DNA of 64,000 bases, taken from contig CAZAUJ010000010.1 of NCBI GenBank assembly GCA_964488355.1, forward strand, positions 31,407 through 95,406, written 5' to 3'. Source of the DNA: Thermoanaerobaculum sp964488355 (GTDB lineage: Bacteria; Acidobacteriota; Thermoanaerobaculia; Thermoanaerobaculales; Thermoanaerobaculaceae). The position numbers and the translations under genes were made by a program. The notes beneath the pieces are model-generated. The model made no database searches and was not told the DNA's origin. It was given only the letters and a program-made list of their open reading frames with translations. Positions 8,511 to 17,148 of this stretch are shown piece after piece; the first letter of the stretch is position 1, and each line of letters opens with the position of its first letter.

Positions 8511-9205
8511 GCTTTCGGCGACCGAGAATTGGTGTGGTTCGTTTTCCCGGCTCCAATCGCGACCAGGACGCCTTGCGGGCAGTGGAGGCCTGTGGGGGCG
8601 AGGCGGTGCCCATCTGGCACGAAAGCGAGGACCTTTTGGGCGCCACCGGTTTGTTCATCCCCGGTGGGTTTTCCTACGGCGACTACCTGCGTGCCGGCGC
8701 GATGGCCGCCCACTCGCCGGTGATGCGAGCGGTGCGCCGGCACGCACAGCAAGGGGGGCCAGTGCTGGGCGTGTGCAACGGCTTTCAAATCCTGCTGGAG
8801 GCAGGGCTTTTGCCCGGAGCCATGTTGCCCAATCGCACTCTGCGCTTCATCCACCGCGAGGTTTGGCTGCGGGTGGAGCGGGACGACACCCCGCTTCTTG
8901 CTAAGCTGCGGCGCGGGCACGTGCTTCAGCTTCCCATCGCCCACAAGGAGGGAAACTGGTTTGCGCCAGCTGAAGAGCTGGCGGAAGCAGAGCGACGCGG
9001 GTTGGTGGCCTTGCGTTACTGCGGACCCAACGGCGAGGTGGAAGAGGCCTTCAACCCCAATGGCGCTTTAGCGGCGGTGGCAGGGCTCACCAATCCGGAG
9101 GGCAACGTGCTGGGTATGATGCCCCACCCCGAGTGCCGGGTGGACCCCTTGCTGGGCGAACCCACAGGCCGGGCTTTCATTGCGGCCCTGGTGGAGGCAT
9201 CATGA
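8507..9205 (+). CDS. purQ: Phosphoribosylformylglycinamidine synthase glutaminase subunit PurQ
   Basis: 232 residues from an ATG that overlaps the purS stop (ATGA). Class I glutaminase features are complete: the nucleophile Cys90 in GVCNGFQ, and the His/Glu pair in MMPHPE near the C terminus. FPGSNRDQDA near the N terminus and IPGGFSYGDYLRAG are PurQ signatures. It releases ammonia from glutamine for PurL. Starting at 8507 rather than at an upstream in-frame ATG keeps the overlap pattern of the operon. Confidence 0.95.
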   Translation: MSFRRPRIGVVRFPGSNRDQDALRAVEACGGEAVPIWHESEDLLGATGLFIPGGFSYGDYLRAGAMAAHSPVMRAVRRHAQQGGPVLGVCNGFQILLEAGLLPGAMLPNRTLRFIHREVWLRVERDDTPLLAKLRRGHVLQLPIAHKEGNWFAPAEELAEAERRGLVALRYCGPNGEVEEAFNPNGALAAVAGLTNPEGNVLGMMPHPECRVDPLLGEPTGRAFIAALVEAS

Positions 9206-11394
9206 AGCTCTGGGATCAGGAAGCGGAGCTGGCCGACGCCCTCCAGCATGGCTTGACGGAGGAGGAGTGGAACCGGATCCAGCAGGTGCTGGGGCGCAGG
9301 CCCAACCTCACCGAGCTGGGCATCTTTGCCGCCCTCTGGTCGGAGCACTGTTCGTACAAGTCCTCTAAGGTGCACCTGAACCGGTTCACCAGCTGCGGCG
9401 CGCGGGTAGTCCAGGGACCGGGGGAAAACGCCGGGGCGGTGGAGCTGGGGGACGGCTGGGTGGCCGTGTTCAAGATGGAGTCCCACAACCACCCCTCCTT
9501 CATTGAGCCCTACCAGGGGGCAGCCACCGGTGTGGGCGGGATCCTTCGGGACGTGTTCACCATGGGTGCGCGGCCAGTGATGCTGCTGGACTCCTTGCGT
9601 TTTGGCCCGCTAGATGCCCCACGCATGCGCTACCTGGTGGATGGGGTGGTGCGGGGCATCGGTGACTACGGCAACTGCGTGGGGGTGCCCACGCTGGGCG
9701 GGGAGGTGGATTTCCATCCCGCCTATAGCGGCAACATCCTGGTCAACGCCATGTGTGTGGGCTTGGCACGCCGCGGCGAGCTGTTCTTTGCCCGCGCTCA
9801 AGGGGTGAATAACCGCCTGGTGTACCTGGGCTCCAAGACCGGCAGGGACGGCATTCATGGCGCCACCATGGCTTCCGACACCTTCGAGGAGGGGCAGGAG
9901 GGCCCGCGGCCAACAGTGCAGGTGGGCGATCCCTTCACCGAAAAGCTGCTCATTGAGGCGTGCCTGGAGCTCATGGGCAAGGGCTTGGTGGTGGCCATTC
10001 AAGACATGGGGGCGGCGGGGTTGACCTCCTCCGCCTTTGAGATGGCCAGCAGGGGAGGCTGCGGCTTGGAGCTGGACCTTTCCCTGGTGCCCACACGGGA
10101 AGCGGGCATGACCCCCTACGAGCTTATGCTCTCGGAATCTCAGGAGCGCATGCTGCTGGTGGCGCGTCAGGAGGACCTGCAGGAGATCTTTGCCGTGTGT
10201 CACTCCTGGGGCTTGGACGCCTGCGAGATGGGTCGGGTGGTGGCCGGAAACGAGGTGACGGCCTACTGGCAGGGGCGCCTGGCCTTCCGCTTGCCGGTGG
10301 CTCCTTTGGTGGACGAGGCGCCACGCTACCAGCGGCCTTTTCAGCTTCCCGAGCCGCCCGAGCCCCTCACCCTGCCCAGCTTTTCCGGGCGGGATTTGTC
10401 CGCCGACTTCCGTGCCATGTTGGCTTCGCCCGAGCTGGGGTCCAAGCGGGCCGTTTACCAGCAGTACGACCAAACGGTGGGCGCGGCCACGGTGGTAGGG
10501 CCGGGAGGAGAGGCAGCGCTGGTGCTGGTGCCGGGTACCCGTATCGGTCTGGCGGCCACCACGGACTGCAATGCCCTGGCGTGCTCCCTGGACCCCAGAG
10601 CTGGTGCGGCTCAGGCGGTGGTGGAGGCCATGCGCAACCTGGCCTGCGTGGGAGCCGAGCCGCTGGGCGTGACCGACTGCCTGAACTTTGGCTCGCCGGA
10701 AAACCCCAAGGTGATGGGTCAATTTGTGGCGGCGGTGGAGGGGCTGGCTTTGGCGTGCGAGGCGCTGGATGTGCCGGTGGTTTCCGGTAACGTCTCCTTT
10801 TACAACGAAACCTCCGGCAAACCCATCTTGCCCACGCCCACGGTGGGGATGGTAGGCGTGGTTCCCCAGGTACTTCACCGACCGCGCTTTTTGCTGGAGC
10901 CCGGAGAGGCCATTTACCTCCTGGGCCCGGTTCACGGGGAGCTGGGAGCTTCCCGTTACATGCACATTGCCTGCGGCCTGGCTGCGGGCGTGGTTCCCTG
11001 GCCGGACTTTGCCGCGGAGAAAACCCACGCCGCGCTGGTGCGGGAGCTGGTGCGCCTGGGTTTGGTAGCCGCGCGGGACGTGTCGGAAGGGGGGCTGGCC
11101 CTGGCCCTGGCGGATATGTGCGAGCTGGTGGGGGCCACTGTTCAGCTACCGCAAGGAGCTTCACCCGTGGGCTTTCTCTTCGGCGAGTGGGGACCCCGTT
11201 ACCTTTTGGCCTGCCGGGAGTCAGTGCGGGGCTCGGTGGAGGCAGCAGCGGCGGGCTTAGTGCTCACCTACTTGGGGCAGGCGGGGGGTGATGCGCTGGT
11301 GGTGAGGGACGGCGACAGCACGCTGGTACGCGTGGAGCTTGCACAGATACGGGCTCTGCGCGAACAGCCTTTGGCTTTTTTGGAAGAGGCATGA
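9202..11394 (+). CDS. purL: Phosphoribosylformylglycinamidine synthase subunit PurL
   Basis: 730 residues, the 'small PurL' form that works with separate PurS and PurQ. Visible signatures include LWSEHCSYKSSK, the FKMESHNHPS metal/nucleotide segment, GGEVDFHPAYSGN and SGNVSFYNE. It performs the ATP-dependent conversion of FGAR to FGAM using ammonia from PurQ. The ATG overlaps the purQ stop (ATGA) and the gene overlaps purF in the same way. An upstream in-frame Met inside purQ was not used because the overlapping ATG gives the usual N terminus. Confidence 0.96.
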   Translation: MKLWDQEAELADALQHGLTEEEWNRIQQVLGRRPNLTELGIFAALWSEHCSYKSSKVHLNRFTSCGARVVQGPGENAGAVELGDGWVAVFKMESHNHPSFIEPYQGAATGVGGILRDVFTMGARPVMLLDSLRFGPLDAPRMRYLVDGVVRGIGDYGNCVGVPTLGGEVDFHPAYSGNILVNAMCVGLARRGELFFARAQGVNNRLVYLGSKTGRDGIHGATMASDTFEEGQEGPRPTVQVGDPFTEKLLIEACLELMGKGLVVAIQDMGAAGLTSSAFEMASRGGCGLELDLSLVPTREAGMTPYELMLSESQERMLLVARQEDLQEIFAVCHSWGLDACEMGRVVAGNEVTAYWQGRLAFRLPVAPLVDEAPRYQRPFQLPEPPEPLTLPSFSGRDLSADFRAMLASPELGSKRAVYQQYDQTVGAATVVGPGGEAALVLVPGTRIGLAATTDCNALACSLDPRAGAAQAVVEAMRNLACVGAEPLGVTDCLNFGSPENPKVMGQFVAAVEGLALACEALDVPVVSGNVSFYNETSGKPILPTPTVGMVGVVPQVLHRPRFLLEPGEAIYLLGPVHGELGASRYMHIACGLAAGVVPWPDFAAEKTHAALVRELVRLGLVAARDVSEGGLALALADMCELVGATVQLPQGASPVGFLFGEWGPRYLLACRESVRGSVEAAAAGLVLTYLGQAGGDALVVRDGDSTLVRVELAQIRALREQPLAFLEEA

Positions 11395-12791
11395 AGCTTT
11401 CCGGCGACGCTTTTCGCGAGGAGTGCGGCGTCTGCGCGGTGGTTGGCCATGCGGATGCGGCCAATCTTGTTTACTTGGGCCTGTACGCCCTGCAGCACCG
11501 AGGGCAGGAGTCGGCGGGAATTGCCTCGTGGGATGGGACCAAGGTGCGCGTGCACCGCGGCATGGGCTACGTGGCCGACATCTTCCACCGCGAAGCTCTG
11601 GCCTCCCTGCCTGGGGAGGTGGCGATTGGGCACGTGCGCTACTCCACGGCGGGAGATTCCGGCCTTGCCAATGCCCAACCCCTGGTGGTCACGACCCATT
11701 TGGGGCCGCTGGCGGTGGCCCACAACGGCAACCTGGTCAACGCTCGCCAGCTGCGCCGCCAGCTGGAAGAAGCGGGGGCCATTTTCCAATCAACTTCCGA
11801 CACCGAGGTGGTCCTGCACCTGGCGGCTCGTCTGAGGCACACCAGCGCCGAAGAGGCGGTCGCTCAGGCCTTGGAGCAGGTGAAGGGCGCGTACTCCTTG
11901 GTAGCGCTCACCCGTGGGCGGGTACTTGCGGCCCGGGACCCCTTCGGCTTTCGCCCGCTGGTTTTGGGCCGGCTGGAGGGCGCCTGGGTGGTGGCATCAG
12001 AAACCTGCGCCTTCGACCTGCTGGGGGCGCAGTTTGTGCGAGAAGTGGCAGCGGGGGAAATCTTGCTTTTGTTGCCCCAGCACCTGCACCAGCTGCAGCC
12101 CCCCAGTCCGCCGCCCTATGCCCACTGCGTGTTCGAGCATGTTTACTTTGCCCGCCCGGATTCGCGCGTGTTTGGCGAGGACGTGGGTGTGGTGCGCCAG
12201 CGCATGGGGGAGCGCTTGGCTTTGGAGCAGCCGGCGGAAGCGGACGTGGTGGTGGGTGTGCCCGACTCGGGCATTCCTGCTGCCCTTGGCTACGCGCGCT
12301 TTTCCGGCTTGCCGTTTGTCTTAGGACTCGTGCGCAACCACTACGTGGGTCGCACCTTCATCGAGCCCAAACAGAGCATCCGCCACTTTGGCGTCAAGGT
12401 GAAGCTCAACCCCGTACGGGCGCTGGTGGAGGGCAAGCGGCTGGTGTTGGTGGATGATTCCATCGTGCGGGGGACCACCTCGCGCAAGATCGTGGCCATG
12501 CTGCGACAGGCGGGTGCGCGGGAGGTGCACCTCCGCATTGCCTCGCCGCCCACCATCGGGCCTTGTTACTACGGCATTGACACCCCGGAGCGACAAGAAC
12601 TCATCGCTGCCAGCGCGTCGCTGGAAGCCATTCGTGCCTTCGTCGAGGCCGACAGCTTAGGGTACCTCTCCGAAGCCGGGATGCTCGCGTGTCTCAACTC
12701 GCCGCCAGAGAACTTCTGCACCGCCTGCTTTTCCGGGCGCTACCCGGTGCTGGCGAGCGAGCAGGACGTCCTGGCCAAGAGCGAGCGCTGA
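11391..12791 (+). CDS. purF: Amidophosphoribosyltransferase (iron-sulfur type)
   Basis: 466 residues. After an 11-residue propeptide comes ECGVC, whose Cys12 would be the N-terminal glutaminase nucleophile after processing, as in the Bacillus enzyme. The PRPP-binding loop LVLVDDSIVRGTT is intact. Cysteines at HCVFEHVYF, GPCYYGID and FCTACFSG match the four ligands of the structural 4Fe-4S cluster in the Bacillus-type enzyme, so this is the oxygen-sensitive class. It makes phosphoribosylamine, the first committed purine intermediate. It is the last gene of the operon, overlapping purL by ATGA. Confidence 0.96.
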   Translation: MKLSGDAFREECGVCAVVGHADAANLVYLGLYALQHRGQESAGIASWDGTKVRVHRGMGYVADIFHREALASLPGEVAIGHVRYSTAGDSGLANAQPLVVTTHLGPLAVAHNGNLVNARQLRRQLEEAGAIFQSTSDTEVVLHLAARLRHTSAEEAVAQALEQVKGAYSLVALTRGRVLAARDPFGFRPLVLGRLEGAWVVASETCAFDLLGAQFVREVAAGEILLLLPQHLHQLQPPSPPPYAHCVFEHVYFARPDSRVFGEDVGVVRQRMGERLALEQPAEADVVVGVPDSGIPAALGYARFSGLPFVLGLVRNHYVGRTFIEPKQSIRHFGVKVKLNPVRALVEGKRLVLVDDSIVRGTTSRKIVAMLRQAGAREVHLRIASPPTIGPCYYGIDTPERQELIAASASLEAIRAFVEADSLGYLSEAGMLACLNSPPENFCTACFSGRYPVLASEQDVLAKSER

Positions 12792-12883
12792 CAAGGTACC
12801 GCGTGCCGTTCAGCTTGCCGGCTCTGGCCGACGGGCTCCTCTGCGACCCTCATGCCCTCGAAGTTCGGCACTAGCTCTTGCTA

Positions 12884-12913
12884 TTGACAAGAACATGACG
12901 TTCTAATTACATT
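12884..12913 (+). promoter_or_regulatory. Candidate promoter with internal inverted repeat, nonaheme cytochrome gene
   Basis: TTGACA (12884-12889) is followed at 18 bp by TACATT (12908-12913), in a stretch much richer in A and T than its surroundings. Between the two hexamers is the inverted repeat AGAAC-N5-GTTCT (12890-12904), positioned like an operator. Transcription would begin near 12920, leaving a leader of about 50 nt before a strong GGGGGAGG ribosome site. Confidence 0.5.
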
Positions 12914-12968
12914 AAATGGTAGCCCTGAGGTTAATGTCACGGAACCGGGGCGAGAAAGGGGGAGGTCA

Positions 12969-15959
12969 ATGTGGAACCGTTATAAGTTCCTGTGTTTGGT
13001 TGTCGCGTTGGGCTTTTGGCCCTCCTTGGCGCTGGCTCAAAGCCCGGTGACCGTAAGCTTTTCCGTCACGGGCAACCCCGACCCGGGGACGAACGTCTCG
13101 GTGCACGCTACCGTGACCATCAATGACGGCTCGACCCTCCAGGGTCTCTCCTGGGCGCAGGTAGGCGGGGTCCCGGTCACGCTTTCTGGCACCACCACGG
13201 ATACCGTGAGCTTTACCCTTCCCACGCGCGCGGAATTTCGTGTCCACCTCATCGAGGTGTTGAAGGAACCGGCCCTCACCGCCGCCCAGCTGCCGCCCAA
13301 CGTACCGGTGCCGCCCGAGCACTTTCCCGGTGGCATGCCGGAGCGTTTCCAGGTTGTAGGCGTCAACCCCCATGCTCTGGCTGAGGCGGCCGCTATTACC
13401 CTCAAGCTGACGGTGACCACCACCTCCGGCACGTACAACCTTACCTGCGCGGTAACGGCCAACGTGCCTTGGAAGTGGACCACCGGCGTCCGCAACGTGC
13501 CGGTGGGCGTGCCGGTGCTGCTCTATGCCCCGCAGCAAGCCTCGTACAACTGGAGCCTGGTGGCCAAACCCAGCGGCTCCAACGCCACCCTTTTGGACCC
13601 GGACCATCAGAGCACCGAGTTCATTCCGGATGTGCCGGGCAGCTACCAGATCACGGTGACTGATCTGGCTACCAACACCCCAGTCACCCTCACCGTCACA
13701 GCCGGGCTTTGGCGCGGCATAATTACCGGCCAGGACGCCAACGGTTTGCCGGTGGCCGACACCGCATGCACCGGCTGCCATGCCCCCAACACGCCGCTGG
13801 ACGCGTTCACGCCCTGGAGGCAAACGGGACACGCGCACATCTTTAGTGAGAACGTGAAAACCAACGACCATTACGGCACCACCTGCTTGTCCTGCCATAC
13901 CGTGGGCTACGACCCCTCGGTGGCCAACGATGGCATCGATGACGCGGACAAATGGCAGGATTTCTTGGCTTCGGGCTTGCTCACCCACACCGGACCGGAA
14001 AACTGGACGCAAATCCTCGCCCAGTACCCCGAGGTGGCCAAGCGCGCCAACATCCAGTGCGAAAACTGCCACGGGCCGCAAAACAGCGAGGCCCATGCTC
14101 GGGGGACGGGGGCCCGCACCAGCTTGTCCTCGGATGTTTGTGCTATCTGTCACGGCGAGCCACCCCGACACGGTCGGTTCCAGCAGTGGCAGCTTTCGGG
14201 GCACGCCAACTACGAGCTGGCGGGCGAGGAAGGGATGAGCGGCTCCTGCGCGCCTTGCCATACCGGCAACGGCTTTTTGGCCTGGCAAGCGAGTGGCTTT
14301 GCTGCCTCCTCGGTGCACGTGACCTGGACGGCCCAAGAGGTCCATCCCCAAACCTGCCAAACCTGCCATGATCCTCACGACATTGGCACCACCTCCGGTG
14401 GGCCGCAGACAAACGGCCGGGTACGCATCATGGGCGACACCCCTATGCTCCAGGCTGGTTTCCGCGCCACCGGCGTAGGGACCGGCGCCCTGTGCATGAC
14501 CTGCCACAACGGCCGTCGCGGCCTGCGCAACGACAGCACGTACAACCCGGCCGATGCGTCCAGGGCACCCCACCAGGGCCCACAAGCGGACGTGCTCATG
14601 GGCCAGAACATGTACTTCGTGGAGGTGGGAACACCCAGCTACCACGCTGCCGTTGAGGACACCTGCGTAGCCTGTCACATGGAGGAAACTCCGCCGCCCG
14701 ACATCATTTCTTACAACCGCGGCGGCACTAACCACACGTTCTACGCGTCCAGGACCATTTGCTCCAAGTGCCATACAGCTGTGACGGCAGAGCGGGTTCA
14801 GGAACCCGTGAAAGCCAAGATGGAGCAGCTCAAAGCGCTCATCGAGGAAAAGCTGCTGGAGGCGATGGCTGGGCAGCTGGCGCTGGGTAAGAAAATCGAC
14901 ATCGGCGGCCTGGCTACCATTACCAGCGTGAGCCAAATCAAGCACTTGGAGCTGACCGAAAGCCACGGCCGGCAAGCCATTCAGGTGACCCTGGCCGACG
15001 ATCACGTTTTGGACCCGGTGGCCCTCAACAGCGTGCGGGCGGTTGCCGGCAGCGGTTCGGCGGTGGACATCCTGCGCCTGGCCGATCCCGCGCTGGCCAA
15101 GGCCGGGTGGAACTACTTTATGGTGGAATTGGATCGCAGCTACGGGGTACACAACCCCTCCTGGGTGATGCGGGCCTTGGACCTGTCTATCCAGGCGCTC
15201 AGGTCGCTGCCGCCGGGGGCGGGTTCGCTGCCGGCAGGCGCAGTGGGCGGCGGGCCTGGGAACGGTGCCGGCGCCGTTACCTGCACCACACCCTTTGTCT
15301 ATTGGGTCGAGGTGGCGGCTCACAACGCGGGCGAAAACCAAAGCCAGTGGCGCACGGACGTGGTGGCCCGGAACTTGGCCGGCAGCGAGGCCAACCTGCG
15401 CTTCGTGCTGCACACGGAAACCGGCCTGGTGGAAGCCAGCGGTACCGTGCCGGTGGGAGGCCAGAGGCCTTTCGAGGATATCGTGGGGCAAATGAACGTG
15501 GAGGCCAAGGGAGCCTTGGAGATCTGCTCCGACGAGCCGTTGTTCGTAGTCAGCCGCACCTACAACCAGAGCGCCAATGGCACCTTCGGTCAGTACCTGG
15601 ACGGGCACGTGGCCGATTTCGGCTTGGCGGCCGGAATGAGCGCTGAGCTCATTGGCTTGCGCCAGGAGGCAGGTAAATTCCGTACCAACTTGCAGTTGGC
15701 CAACGGTGGGACCACTGCGGCGGAGGTGGCGGTCACCCTTTACGACAATGCGGGACAGGCGGTGGGCAACTTCACGCTCACCATTCCCGCAGGCCGGGTG
15801 GTGCAGGACCTGCAGCCCTTCGCCAACCGGGCCAACATGCCCAACGTGGGCTGGGGCTTTGCCGTGGTCAAGGTCAACAGCGGCAGCAACGTGCACGTTT
15901 CCGCCTCAGTGGTGGATGCGGTGACCAACGACGCCATGACCATCCCGCCTAAGCGTTAA
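12969..15959 (+). CDS. Secreted nonaheme c-type cytochrome with Ig-like N-terminal and shared C-terminal domain
   Basis: 996 residues with a signal peptide ending ALA-Q. Residues about 20-245 are beta-rich, Ig/PKD-like, without hemes. Residues about 255-620 carry nine CXXCH motifs (CTGCH, CLSCH, CENCH, CAICH, CAPCH, CQTCH, CMTCH, CVACH, CSKCH). A Gly/Pro-rich linker follows, then a C-terminal domain (about 775-996) containing VVSRTYNQSANGTFGQ and GLRQEAGKFRTNLQLAN. Closely similar segments occur in the convergent gene at 16034-16942. GGGGGAGG precedes the ATG. No enzymatic motif was recognised; extracellular electron transfer is the likely role. Monocistronic: it has its own promoter candidate and terminator. 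Confidence 0.8.
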   Translation: MWNRYKFLCLVVALGFWPSLALAQSPVTVSFSVTGNPDPGTNVSVHATVTINDGSTLQGLSWAQVGGVPVTLSGTTTDTVSFTLPTRAEFRVHLIEVLKEPALTAAQLPPNVPVPPEHFPGGMPERFQVVGVNPHALAEAAAITLKLTVTTTSGTYNLTCAVTANVPWKWTTGVRNVPVGVPVLLYAPQQASYNWSLVAKPSGSNATLLDPDHQSTEFIPDVPGSYQITVTDLATNTPVTLTVTAGLWRGIITGQDANGLPVADTACTGCHAPNTPLDAFTPWRQTGHAHIFSENVKTNDHYGTTCLSCHTVGYDPSVANDGIDDADKWQDFLASGLLTHTGPENWTQILAQYPEVAKRANIQCENCHGPQNSEAHARGTGARTSLSSDVCAICHGEPPRHGRFQQWQLSGHANYELAGEEGMSGSCAPCHTGNGFLAWQASGFAASSVHVTWTAQEVHPQTCQTCHDPHDIGTTSGGPQTNGRVRIMGDTPMLQAGFRATGVGTGALCMTCHNGRRGLRNDSTYNPADASRAPHQGPQADVLMGQNMYFVEVGTPSYHAAVEDTCVACHMEETPPPDIISYNRGGTNHTFYASRTICSKCHTAVTAERVQEPVKAKMEQLKALIEEKLLEAMAGQLALGKKIDIGGLATITSVSQIKHLELTESHGRQAIQVTLADDHVLDPVALNSVRAVAGSGSAVDILRLADPALAKAGWNYFMVELDRSYGVHNPSWVMRALDLSIQALRSLPPGAGSLPAGAVGGGPGNGAGAVTCTTPFVYWVEVAAHNAGENQSQWRTDVVARNLAGSEANLRFVLHTETGLVEASGTVPVGGQRPFEDIVGQMNVEAKGALEICSDEPLFVVSRTYNQSANGTFGQYLDGHVADFGLAAGMSAELIGLRQEAGKFRTNLQLANGGTTAAEVAVTLYDNAGQAVGNFTLTIPAGRVVQDLQPFANRANMPNVGWGFAVVKVNSGSNVHVSASVVDAVTNDAMTIPPKR

Positions 15960-15981
15960 GAGGGCGAGGCAAATAAAGGCG

Positions 15982-16010
15982 CGCGGCGGCTTCGGCCGCC
16001 GCGTTTTTTT
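15982..16010 (+). terminator. Intrinsic terminator after the nonaheme cytochrome gene
   Basis: A perfect 9-bp stem CGCGGCGGC/GCCGCCGCG with a TTCG tetraloop is followed by seven T residues. It sits 22 bp after the stop codon, between two convergent genes. The opposite strand has no comparable T-tract, so it mainly serves the plus strand. Confidence 0.93.
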
Positions 16011-16033
16011 CTCCGCGCGGTGGCGAGCGTGGT

Positions 16034-16942
16034 TCAGCGGCAGGGGTCGCCGTCAGGTGGCTGCGGACAGCCCTCGTACCCCCGCCAATCCACTTGCCCA
16101 AGCCCAAACACAGCGTCGCCGGTGGCCTGGTCCACCTGGGAAAAGTACGCGAGGAACAGCGGGCCGTCGGCACCGAGATCGCCTCCGGGACGCACCTGGC
16201 AGCGGTCGTAGTTGGGATCGGCGGGGTGGATGGCCACCTCGGCAAAACCGCCGGCCAAGCCGTTGACCCCCAGCTCGGGTAGGCCCCACTGGCTCAGGGA
16301 AAGGCTTTTGATTTCCTTGACGATCTCGCGGATGGGCTCCGCATGGGGCCCGTAAATGCGGATCGCCACCGACAACCTCGGCGGTTGGGGCGCGTTGGCC
16401 GAAGACACGTTGAGCACGCCGATGTTGGTGCGAAAGCGACTGTCCTGCCGCAGGCCGGTGAGGATGGCTTTACCCGAACCCCACACCAGCGCACCGCCGG
16501 CCGACGGCACCGTCTGTCCGTAGGTGCGGTTGGGGTCGGCGTTGTTGTAGGTGCGAGAGGTGACCGCCAGCGGCGGCTCGGGATACTGCGCAGTGGGGTC
16601 GTTAGCCATCAGCACCACTGCTCCTTTGGTGTTGTTCCCCGCGGTGGGGAACAAGGTGCCCACTATATCGGTTAGCGTCAACGTTTCGAAAGAGCCCAAA
16701 GCTCTGGAAGCGACAAAGGGTGGGGGAAAGGTGTTGTCGCGGTTTTCTGGGAAAAAGAAAAAGGTAACCGTTACATCGCCATGCTCCAGGTTGGTAAGCG
16801 AAACGTCCGAAACCCAATCGGTACCGGCCTGCCCCTTGATTTTGGCCACCACCGGGATGAGGTGGTCCCTGGCCACCTGCTGCGCCAGAGCCAAACTGGG
16901 TACCAGAATAGCCAAGGAAAAGATGAGACTCTTTTTATGCAT
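16034..16942 (-). CDS. Secreted protein of unknown function, homologous to the C terminus of the adjacent nonaheme cytochrome
   Basis: 302 residues from the ATG at 16942, chosen because it begins a clean signal peptide (MHKKSLIFSLAILVPSLALA) and has GGAGG five nt upstream. No hemes and no known catalytic motif. It contains a beta-rich unit with TDWVSDVSLTN, a central SRTYNNADPNRTYGQ and GLRQDSRFRTNIGVLN. The last two match segments in the C-terminal domain of the convergent cytochrome closely enough to indicate common ancestry. The function is unknown; an adhesive or surface-assembly domain is possible. It is divergent from purM. Confidence 0.65.
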   Translation of the reverse strand: MHKKSLIFSLAILVPSLALAQQVARDHLIPVVAKIKGQAGTDWVSDVSLTNLEHGDVTVTFFFFPENRDNTFPPPFVASRALGSFETLTLTDIVGTLFPTAGNNTKGAVVLMANDPTAQYPEPPLAVTSRTYNNADPNRTYGQTVPSAGGALVWGSGKAILTGLRQDSRFRTNIGVLNVSSANAPQPPRLSVAIRIYGPHAEPIREIVKEIKSLSLSQWGLPELGVNGLAGGFAEVAIHPADPNYDRCQVRPGGDLGADGPLFLAYFSQVDQATGDAVFGLGQVDWRGYEGCPQPPDGDPCR

Positions 16943-16964
16943 CGCTGCCTCCTTACCCGTCGCT

Positions 16965-16993
16965 AATGTGCGGCCTTCGCGGAGGCCTGTCAA
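16965..16993 (-). promoter_or_regulatory. Candidate promoter for the secreted protein gene
   Basis: Read on the minus strand: TTGACA (16993-16988), a 17-bp spacer, then CACATT (16970-16965). The -35 is perfect and the -10 poor. The spacer contains the inverted repeat GGCCT-N6-AGGCC (16972-16987), a possible operator. The start codon is about 23 nt downstream of the -10. Confidence 0.4.
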
Positions 16994-17136
16994 CCTGCCC
17001 ATGACACGCGCTGGGGTGGAAAAGCCGAGCCCAGCGACGGGCCTTATCGCTGGAGGGAGTGGAAAAGCGGTGTGGGCCTGGGGCCGGCTGCCGCTTCCGC
17101 CGCGGGGCTGCCAGCAGGCGTGCCCAGCCGCTGCGC

Positions 17137-17142
17137 TATCAT
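17137..17142 (+). promoter_or_regulatory. -10 element giving a leaderless purM transcript
   Basis: TATCAT (five of six matches to TATAAT) lies so that transcription would start at 17149, exactly the proposed GTG start codon of purM. No Shine-Dalgarno sequence is present and no good -35 is visible 17 bp upstream. Confidence 0.4.
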
Positions 17143-17148
17143 CCGCCC

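Noticed and set aside
12966..15896. 976-codon open frame on the minus strand, antisense to the nonaheme cytochrome
   Set aside because: It mirrors the plus-strand gene codon for codon, has no family features and disappears as a candidate once the nine heme motifs on the other strand are accepted. Long antisense frames are common at high GC.
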